Assembly (NCBI GenBank): GCA_036897525.1
Contig: JAYMTJ010000112.1
Location: 1 to 22,173 of the forward strand
Reading direction: 5' to 3'
Source of the DNA: Pelargonium x hortorum
Lineage: Eukaryota; Streptophyta; Magnoliopsida; Geraniales; Geraniaceae
Length of the DNA: 22,173 bases
Shown here in pieces: positions 9,001 through 14,474 of the stretch. Positions within the stretch are counted from its first letter, which is position 1, and each line of letters begins with the position of its first letter. The notes under the pieces were generated by a model that had not been told where the DNA came from, searched no databases, and worked only from the letters and a program-made list of their open reading frames with translations. A program made the position numbers and the translations under genes.

Positions 9001-10715
9001 TGTACTCTTTTTATTAATTCCTTGTTGAGACTGTCCTTTTTCTTTGCATTTCGTAAAACCCAAAGGGTGTACAATCTATCCCTATCGGGGAGTCGCTTTT
9101 TTTTTCTAAACAAAGAAAGTTTTCCTTCAATCATTTTATAAAAAGTGATTAAAGAAAGTGGATATGTGAAAGAGGTCCGTTCTTTTCCATCGCTTTGACA
9201 TTTATAAAAACAAAATTGTGAAAACCCCCCCTTTTTTACACTATATTCGTAGAAAGAAGTTTTGATATAGCGGTAAGGTATAACCCACCTCCTAGGGTTG
9301 AAAAAGAAATGGGAAAAACCGCGGAAAATTGCGCTAAAAACAAAATTGTGGTTGAATAAAAACCACTTAAGGAACTTCAAATGGGGAATATACACGGAAA
9401 AGAAATTGAAAAAGTAGAGGTAAAAAGGTTTTACCACGACCAAAAAGGGAGAAAAAAGGGGCTCGATTCGGTTCAAAAAGCGACTAGAAGACGAAAACAA
9501 GTCGAAAAGGTAACCATAACAGAATTTCAACCGGTTGAAAAGGTAACCAGAATAGAATTTCAACCGGTTGAAAAGGAAAGCATAAAATGAAAAGGACTCG
9601 AAAAAGCAATCCGAAAAGAAAGTATAAAGGGTATTTTCAAATCCTTTTTCTTCATCCATATCCAAAATTTCTTGATTCTCTTCCTCTTCGAGATCCAAAA
9701 TTTCTTGATTCTCTTCCTCTTCGAGATCCAAAATTTCTTGATTCTCTTCCTCTACAGCCCTTTTTTTTTCTTCGTCAGCTGACTTTTCGTCTTTCTTTTG
9801 TTCTTCATCGAAGTCCTCTAATGGATAGAATCTATCTTCTATTTCTCTTTGCACTTTGGCTTCTTCCTCTAGGCGTGACATCCTTGCTAGCTCGACTGCA
9901 TTAGGCGCTGATGGACTGTGCGGAACAAAAGGTATGGGGGATTTTCCCAACAAATACAGCGCAACGATAAATAGAATCGTAGCTAAGATTTGAATCATTT
10001 CGTCGATTGTTTGTGACTCCCTATAGATTCCGGGTTTCATAACAGGATCCGGTTTATACTCAAATATTTTGGCTATAGGTATAGTCCGGGATCTGATCTT
10101 CTTGATCTTATCTTGCAGGTACAGTTGATGAGTAAGAATCAGAAAAGCCGAATAGTTTTTCTGTAGCCATAATGTCAAAAATTGAACCCATTTTATACAA
10201 ATCAAGTGACCGATCATCCAAACAAAAAAAGTCGTATAGAGAAATAAGATTTTGAATTGGCACTGTACCAAGTACCCTACGATCATTCTCGAGAAAATTG
10301 AATTTGGAAAAAAGGTATAATTTAATAATCTATAACTTAACCCATAAACAAATGCTAGGGTCTGATCTCGCTGTGGAGTTGAAAAAGATTTAGGTAGAAA
10401 AATATCCAGATGATGATTCGTCCAGAAAAATTGATACAACATAAGGCCAAGAGCGAGTATGATTTTCAGATAAAAATTGCTCAGGGCCTTATAAAAAGGT
10501 AAGTAATAAATCAATAAATAGCCCAGCAAATGCCCCACAGTGAACCCATAGCTTAGTGCTCTCGCCTTACCAGTCCCTTCGTCGTCTTGAGAAATCCAGT
10601 GCCGGATAAGGAAAAGATAACTTGTGAGTTTTGAAAATGTTATGAGTATTCCATAAAAAATACCGAAAATCAAAGTTGCCCGAATATCAAGACGCTTACT
10701 CGTGATATGGTTCAT
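3057..10715 (-). CDS. ycf1: Ycf1/Tic214, greatly enlarged
   Basis: A single open frame of 2552 codons, against roughly 1800-1900 in most angiosperms. Ycf1 (Tic214) is an essential component proposed for the inner-envelope protein import translocon. Residues 1 to about 260 hold about six hydrophobic segments, including [20 protein letters not shown], which aligns with the family N-terminus; LLIYYLP and QFFWTNH also align. An acidic region follows, with a triplicated 11-residue repeat (about residues 320-352), then a second tandem repeat (about 382-404), a very long Lys/Arg-rich middle (densest about 1290-1370), and a repeated WSYERVFG block (about 2310-2346). The last ~46 residues ([20 protein letters not shown], ending PRLKTR) match the family C-terminus closely. 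Both conserved ends and the uninterrupted frame argue for a functional gene. The start MNHITSKRL lacks the usual longer N-terminal leader, so the start is moderately sure. Confidence 0.96.
   Translation of the reverse strand: [2552 protein letters not shown]
3677..3784 (-). repeat. Direct repeat inside ycf1 (30-bp identical copies 78 bp apart)
   Basis: The 30-base blocks at 3677-3706 and 3755-3784 are identical and 78 bp (26 codons) apart, so the frame is kept. They encode two copies of PWSYERVFG, each preceded by a Lys-rich stretch. This looks like an in-frame tandem duplication near the ycf1 C-terminus. Confidence 0.9.
9504..9576 (-). repeat. 33-bp tandem repeat in ycf1
   Basis: Two 33-bp units (9504-9536, 9537-9569) plus the start of a third. 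On the ycf1 strand they encode repeated 11-residue units of the type [11 protein letters not shown] / [11 protein letters not shown]. The length is a multiple of three, so the frame is maintained. Confidence 0.85.
9660..9758 (-). repeat. 33-bp tandem triplication in ycf1
   Basis: Three 33-bp units at 9660-9692, 9693-9725 and 9726-9758. The first two are identical and the third diverges at its end. They encode an acidic 11-residue motif, [11 protein letters not shown], in the hydrophilic region after the N-terminal membrane domain. Copy number could vary between individuals through slipped replication or unequal recombination. Confidence 0.92.
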
Positions 10716-10818
10716 TGCAATTCTCCCGCCCTTTGGGCTATAAATAAAATAGATAAGAGGTGTAATTTAATAATATTCTCTTATAAATAATAGAATCCGT
10801 AAGAATCTTCGATCACTG

Positions 10819-10959
10819 CATGAGATTCATAGTTGCATTACTTATAGCTTCCTTGTTCGTAGACAAAGCTCATTCTGTCTTTCATTCCTCGGAATTGTCT
10901 TTCATTCCAAGGCATACCTCGTATCCATGCGCTTCATTCATATTCGCCTGGAGTTCGCA
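10819..10959 (-). promoter_or_regulatory. Copy of the rrn16 5' leader placed upstream of ycf1
   Basis: Read on the minus strand, this segment matches the well-known leader just upstream of plastid 16S rRNA: GCGAACTCCAGGCGAATATG, then GCGCATGGATACGAG, TATGCCTTGGAATGAAAGAC, GAAGCTATAAGTAATGCAAC and TATGAATCTCATG. It stops matching almost exactly where mature 16S rRNA begins. The strong Prrn core, with its TTGACG -35 and TATATT -10, would lie to the right and is not recognisable. One 20-base block is tandemly duplicated (10876-10895 and onward). It points toward ycf1 and ends about 104 bp before the ycf1 ATG, so it could form part of the ycf1 5' untranslated region. The match is from memory of the canonical sequence; the regulatory role is inferred. 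Confidence 0.8.
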
Positions 10960-11068
10960 TACCAAATTGATTGATTCTATTCCTCAACTTCAAAAAGTTT
11001 ATTACATTAAGTTAAGGCAATTTCAACTAAAAATTGAGTGGAAAAGGGGAATCTCTTATTTAAGATAT

Positions 11069-11079
11069 CCCCCCCCCCC
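11069..11079. repeat. Poly-C run (11 C)
   Basis: A mononucleotide tract of 11 C in the ycf1-rpl32 spacer. It is a likely length-variable microsatellite. Confidence 0.8.
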
Positions 11080-11134
11080 TCTTTTTTGATTTTCACAGGC
11101 GGATTTATGGGGAAAAAAGAATCCCCATCCATTT

Positions 11135-11344
11135 TTAGGATTTTTTTGTTTTCTTATTATCCGTTGGCATAGAAAAAAAACGAGTTGGCATAGAAAAAAA
11201 ACGAAAAAAACTTTTTGAATTCCCGGTAGAAAGGGATTTACCTAATGACAAAGCTTTCAACGCCGCCCAATGCCCTTTTCCTTTCCAGATATTTTTCCGA
11301 ATTCGCTTTTTTGAACTAGAAAGACGTTTTTTGGGAACTGTCAT
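11135..11344 (-). CDS. rpl32: Large ribosomal subunit protein bL32c with extended C-terminus
   Basis: A 69-residue protein; plastid L32 is usually about 50-60. The ATG at 11344 gives [20 protein letters not shown], matching the family N-terminus; a longer frame from 11389 adds 15 non-family residues. The core [18 protein letters not shown] and SKSFF are clear. After that the protein carries a duplicated RFFSMPT segment from a 21-bp tandem repeat and a basic tail NKKTKKS. rpl32 normally lies beside ndhF and trnL-UAG in the small single copy. Here it follows the rpl20-linked unidentified ORF and precedes ycf1, so its context is rearranged. The L32 core appears intact, so it is probably functional. 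Confidence 0.93.
   Translation of the reverse strand: MTVPKKRLSSSKKRIRKNIWKGKGHWAALKALSLGKSLSTGNSKSFFRFFSMPTRFFSMPTDNKKTKKS
11164..11205 (-). repeat. 21-bp tandem repeat in the rpl32 C-terminus
   Basis: Two 21-bp units (11164-11184 and 11185-11205) differ at one base and encode repeated RFFSMPT. They extend L32 by seven residues without changing the frame. Confidence 0.88.
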
Positions 11345-11415
11345 TTTGAAAAAAGGTTCTTCATTGCTATAGTGAAATGTCAATGACATTTATATAACGA
11401 TATTTGATTTTATAT

Positions 11416-11811
11416 TTAGATATTTGATTTCTCGGGAGAATCAGACCCCCCACTTTTTTTTTCTTGTTTTGTTCTCAGATTCCACTGGAACAAAACGTAG
11501 CCAAAAAAGACCAGCAAGACAGCTAGACCTAAAAATAAATAGGGAGCCGTTGCCCTTGAAGTACAGAGCAAGCGCATAGTCCTGCCTATCCTTCGGTATA
11601 GACTCTCTTCTACAATCTTATACTTATAAGAAGGATTTTGATTATAGAAAGTCCAATTCGGGGTTCCTAAGACACTCCTAGACACACGGGGCCAAATACA
11701 AATTTCCGTCTCGGGCCAACGACCTAGCGGAACTTCGGATTCTAGCCGGCTAATCCACACCGACCAGCTTTTCCAAAACCGAAGTTCTTCGAAGCGGAGG
11801 AGTACTTTCAT
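11416..11811 (-). CDS. Unidentified 131-residue ORF, predicted single-span membrane protein
   Basis: I do not recognise this gene. The likely start is the ATG at 11811 ([16 protein letters not shown]), which overlaps the rpl20 stop as ATGA and follows a purine-rich GAGGAGGG about seven bases upstream, an arrangement typical of translational coupling. A start 20 codons earlier (11871) lies inside rpl20 in another frame and is less likely. Residues 1 to about 85 are soluble and rich in Trp, Arg and Glu. A strongly hydrophobic stretch ([20 protein letters not shown], about residues 87-106) should cross a membrane, and the tail is charged ([10 protein letters not shown]). Base composition differs from its neighbours: 33 of 60 bases at 11701-11760 are G or C. 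It does not match ycf4, cemA, petA, accD, rps18, ccsA or the small psb/pet proteins as I remember them. It could be an extremely divergent plastid gene, an acquired sequence, or a chance frame. The coupling and hydrophobic segment favour a translated gene. Confidence 0.55.
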   Translation of the reverse strand: MKVLLRFEELRFWKSWSVWISRLESEVPLGRWPETEICIWPRVSRSVLGTPNWTFYNQNPSYKYKIVEESLYRRIGRTMRLLCTSRATAPYLFLGLAVLLVFFGYVLFQWNLRTKQEKKSGGSDSPEKSNI

Positions 11812-11824
11812 TTTTGGCCCTCCT
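11805..11824 (-). promoter_or_regulatory. Shine-Dalgarno-like site with ATGA stop/start overlap
   Basis: On the minus strand the end of rpl20 reads GAGGAGGGCCAAAAATGA. The rpl20 TGA (11810-11808) overlaps the ATG (11811-11809) of the following ORF. The purine block can pair with the 3' end of plastid 16S rRNA. This decides the start chosen for the 131-codon ORF. Confidence 0.6.
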
Positions 11825-12188
11825 CTTTTGTTTCTAGGATTATAATCGCACTGTAAATTATGGAAAGACAATTCCTATTTGAGATAGCTATTTGTGCAAG
11901 CATTTTACGATTAAGAAGCAACTGTTCCTTTTTCAGATTAGTGATTAATTGACTATAACTATAAGATAATACATTTTGGCGAATTACTCCATTTATCCGA
12001 GTGATCCACAAACGACGAAAATCCCTCTTTTTCTTATCTCTATCACGATGAGCCGAAGCCAAAGCTCTTATTGTCTGTTGAGCAATAAGTCGAGTAAGCC
12101 TTGAATGAGCTCCTCGAGCGCCTGATGCAAATAAACGTGTTTTTGCTCTACGTCTCCGAGCTATAGAGCCTCGCTTAATTCTGGTCAT
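11808..12188 (-). CDS. rpl20: Large ribosomal subunit protein bL20c
   Basis: A 126-residue protein, normal for plastid L20, an early-assembly 23S rRNA-binding protein. Signatures are [40 protein letters not shown] and the [13 protein letters not shown] segment. The C-terminal tail (about residues 108-126) is divergent. It lies downstream of the rps12 5' exon and clpP on the same strand, as in most plastomes. What follows its stop is abnormal: instead of a spacer toward rps18, the stop overlaps an unidentified ORF and then rpl32. A rearrangement break therefore lies at or just after its 3' end. Confidence 0.96.
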   Translation of the reverse strand: MTRIKRGSIARRRRAKTRLFASGARGAHSRLTRLIAQQTIRALASAHRDRDKKKRDFRRLWITRINGVIRQNVLSYSYSQLITNLKKEQLLLNRKMLAQIAISNRNCLSIIYSAIIILETKEEGQK

Positions 12189-12952
12189 TAAATTAAATAA
12201 ATTAAATTTTGACGAATAACTAATGGATTTTTTTTTCAGTTATTCTTTTTCCTTTCCTAGTTTATTAATAACAAAACGCATTTTTCCTATGTATAAAATC
12301 AAAATTCCAATGGCTTTTGCTACGATAACCTTCCCGACCACGATTTTTTTCTAAGCATTGCACCTTGATATAAAAAAGTATATGGATACTAAATACAAAA
12401 AAGACCTAGTAATAAAAGTAAATAGAAAGAAGTCAATAATGAAATAGTGGGTTCCATCGTTTCTATGGTTATTTCTTATTCTTAAACGGTTAGGTCTCCT
12501 CTATACACCGGAGCCCCCTCTTTCATTTAATCAATGCTATTGGTAACTTGTACAGTTCACACTCTTCGGCTCTACCTATAAACTATTCAGTAATAGATCT
12601 TTCACAACGAGATCTACCTATACAGTAACGGTATTTAATTATAAAGATTTGCTGGATAGCTGACCCTCTTAGTCCGTTCTTGCAAGAATAGAGGTATACT
12701 CTTTCTGCTTTTTAAATAGGATTTCCCCCGCTTAATGGGATAAGCATTTGCTCCCAATGGAGAATTCTTTCTCATCTTCAATTCGTGATTGGATTTGAAC
12801 TAAAGAAAACCATAAATTTCAGACCCAGTAGAAGAATATGATATGATCTATTTTCTTAGATAGAAAATGGAGTTCATTCTCTTTTATTCTCCGGTACTGA
12901 TCGTTGATACTGGAAAATGATTTTCCGAGTCCATGATCTGAACGAGTCACAC
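12189..12952 (-). other. rpl20-rps12 spacer carrying the 5' half of the trans-spliced rps12 intron
   Basis: From 12952 leftward the minus strand begins GTGTGACTCG, the 5' end of the split group II intron of rps12. It pairs in trans with a second half beside exon 2 elsewhere in the genome. The 3' limit of this half-intron cannot be fixed by eye. The rest of the 764-bp stretch is AT-rich, and I see no tRNA or coding frame in it. Confidence 0.8.
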
Positions 12953-13066
12953 ATACACCTTACTACATCTTCCTCGGCGCTGAGGGCATCCCCTAAGAGC
13001 GGGGGTTTTCTTGGTTTTTCTGACTGGCTGTCTTGAGTTTCTAAGAAGTTGGTTACTAGTTGGCAT
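12953..13066 (-). CDS. rps12: Small ribosomal subunit protein uS12c, 5' exon (trans-spliced)
   Basis: A 114-bp exon encoding the first 38 residues of S12, part of the decoding centre. It begins [20 protein letters not shown] and ends in the conserved [10 protein letters not shown] segment. The 114-bp length is canonical, and it stops exactly at the intron GTGTG. Exons 2 and 3 are not in the window and must be joined by trans-splicing. Several N-terminal residues differ from the usual [20 protein letters not shown], consistent with faster evolution of ribosomal proteins here. Its place between clpP and rpl20 is canonical. Confidence 0.95.
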
Positions 13067-13189
13067 GCTAAAACGTATACCTAATGTACTGGTTTAGATC
13101 CATCCTAACCGGAAGCTTCTCAATTTCTTCTATTTACTAGATGAATAGAATTGAAAAGGAAATCCGGTAAGAGTTTGGACAAAATTTTT

Positions 13190-13219
13190 CTTTGTTTCTG
13201 TTAGCTTTGTTTCTGTTAG
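13190..13219. repeat. 15-bp tandem duplication in the rps12-clpP spacer
   Basis: CTTTGTTTCTGTTAG occurs twice, at 13190-13204 and 13205-13219, without change. It is a recent slippage-type duplication. The 276-bp spacer (13067-13342) holds no gene that I can see. Confidence 0.9.
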
Positions 13220-13331
13220 TTAATAGGCGATCTCAATCTCCTGGGGTGTATCAAGAGGTCCCGCCTCTTCATTGGTTTCGTCAGGTTCCTATTCCTTTTT
13301 TTTTATTCTTCATCTTCGTCTTCGGAAACAG

Positions 13332-13398
13332 ATACCCCATCACTAACTCCATTCTTCATATTCTTCTTCGAAAGCATATACCCCATCAATAATTCCAT
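13332..13398. repeat. Imperfect direct repeat spanning the clpP 3' end
   Basis: Two 21-bp blocks, 13332-13352 and 13378-13398, differ at two bases and lie 46 bp apart. One encodes GIIDGVY in clpP exon 3 and the other covers the stop codon region. The acidic C-terminal tail of ClpP may have arisen from this duplication; the offset is not a multiple of three. Confidence 0.7.
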
Positions 13399-13594
13399 AA
13401 GTCCTCGCTTCTGTTGCTGACATAAAAGTATCCCTTTCCAGGTCTGCAATTATAACCCAAGCAGGTTTGTTTGTTCTATGGATATAAATTTGTGTGACGC
13501 AGTTGCGCAATTGTAAGAATAGATGCCCTTCCAAATTAAGGTCCGAAAACCGGTCGTCAAACTCCTTCGCACGAGGTTGATGGATCATTACCCT
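13343..13594 (-). CDS. clpP: ClpP protease catalytic subunit, exon 3
   Basis: The last exon (252 bp including stop) of plastid ClpP1, the serine protease core of the stromal Clp complex. It begins AGGGTAATG, giving RVMIHQP with the catalytic His. Further on, ERDTFMSATEARTYGIIDG carries the catalytic Asp. The stretch between (KEFDDRFSDLNLEGHLFLQL) departs strongly from the usual sequence, and the C-terminus has an acidic tail (YAFEEEYEEWS) longer than usual. Exons of 116, 292 and 252 bp sum to 660 bp (219 residues), against about 196 in most plants. The triad is preserved, so the gene is probably functional despite its divergence. Confidence 0.94.
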   Translation of the reverse strand, partial: RVMIHQPRAKEFDDRFSDLNLEGHLFLQLRNCVTQIYIHRTNKPAWVIIADLERDTFMSATEARTYGIIDGVYAFEEEYEEWS

Positions 13595-14182
13595 GATGAT
13601 ACGTATGATAAGGTCTTATTTCATCTCCCACGATAAGGCCGAGAATAGAAGATAAAGAATAAGACAAAAAAAGAATTGAACAACCGTACAGGCATCTTTT
13701 GCACATTGCATACGGCTTTACAATGGAATTTGCTTTGAATTTCCCTCGACGAAAGGGAAAAGAGGGGCCTATCAGACCCAGGTCGTTAAATGATCCACTT
13801 ACCACCCTTCCTTTCGAATAAGTTCAAAAATACTATGATGGCTCCGCTGCTTTATATATTTCTTTCGTCTGTGATTCAACAATCCCAACGTTTTTTGACT
13901 CTTTTATGATAAAAAGAGTGTTAATATAAGAGCTTTCTGGTGTGAAAACAAAAAGGTTTGGTACGCTTAAAAGGGTCCCCAAAAGATAAGATTCAATTGG
14001 GGATGCCCCGTATTTCATACTACTCTTTCGATACATAATCTAATGTTTTGAAAAAAAAAAACAAAAGTTTTCTCGTATCGAATTCAAAGTGCCATGCTAT
14101 TATTACTTAATATTCATATTTCATATGGCGAAGGCATAGTCTTCTTTTTCTTTCAAATAAAAAACGAAACTCATTGGCGCCA
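13595..14182 (-). other. clpP group II intron 2
   Basis: This 588-bp intron separates exons 2 and 3. A domain V-like hairpin is visible at about 13681-13720 (minus strand AAGCCGTATGCAATG...GCCTGTACGGTT), near the 3' end as expected. Boundaries come from protein alignment (PNA|RVMIHQP) and a 292-bp exon 2, the usual length. Frames at 13557-13805 and 13833-14036 are intronic. Confidence 0.85.
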
Positions 14183-14474
14183 AGCGTTAGGGAATGCGCA
14201 ACGTTCTGTAACGGTTCCTCCGACCAGGACAACGGATGCCATCGAAGCGGCTATTCCCAGGCATATTGTCTTTACGTCTGGTTCCACAAAGCCAATAGTA
14301 TCATAAAGAGCCAGCCCGGGAATTATCAATCCGCCAAGACAGTTTATATACAAGGTTTGAGTCCAGAAAGGATCTTCTATATTGAGATGTATCATAAGAC
14401 CCACGATGTTATTTGCAACCTCCTCTTCCAGGTCTTTGCCTAAAAAAAGCCATCTTTGGCGATAAAGGCGGTTA
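14183..14474 (-). CDS. clpP: ClpP protease catalytic subunit, exon 2
   Basis: A 292-bp exon, the usual length. It encodes NRLYRQRWLFLGKDLEEEV, then IGFVEPDVKTICLGIAASMA with the active-site Ser (AASMA), and ends at PNA. The oxyanion-region motif usually written NSPGG reads NCLGG here: the glycines are kept but Ser-Pro is replaced. The Asn in PNA, in place of the His common in plants, is also found in bacterial ClpP and is not the catalytic residue. The frame continues into intron 1 on its 5' side and intron 2 on its 3' side; the limits given are where family similarity and splice rules agree. Confidence 0.93.

Larger units (their letters stand above)
10716..11134. other. ycf1-rpl32 spacer
   Basis: This 419-bp spacer separates rpl32 from ycf1. 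It contains a copy of the plastid 16S rRNA leader (10819-10959) and an 11-base run of C at 11069-11079. The tRNAs that usually neighbour these genes, trnN near ycf1 and trnL-UAG near rpl32, are absent. A plus-strand frame at 10820-11089 runs through the rrn16-like sequence and is not a real gene. Confidence 0.8.

Noticed and set aside
9381-9904. Plus-strand frames opposite the ycf1 repeats
   Set aside because: They are antisense to the tandem repeats and low-complexity coding of ycf1.
10820-11089. 89-codon plus-strand frame in the ycf1-rpl32 spacer
   Set aside because: It runs through the antisense of the rrn16 leader copy, so it is not a protein gene.
11345-11389. Longer rpl32 from the upstream ATG
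   Set aside because: The 15 added residues are not family-like; L32 proteins start at the M.VPKKR position (11344).
12189-12952. Possible tRNA gene in the rpl20-rps12 spacer
   Set aside because: No cloverleaf with a GGTTCRA-type T-loop and matching acceptor arms could be found.
14171-14182. clpP frame continuing past PNA as WRQ
   Set aside because: The extra codons are the first bases of intron 2; the family reads straight from PNA to RVMIHQP.
14186-14188. His-to-Asn change near the end of clpP exon 2 as loss of the catalytic His
   Set aside because: The catalytic His is in MIHQP of exon 3 and is present; bacterial ClpP also has Asn at this position.
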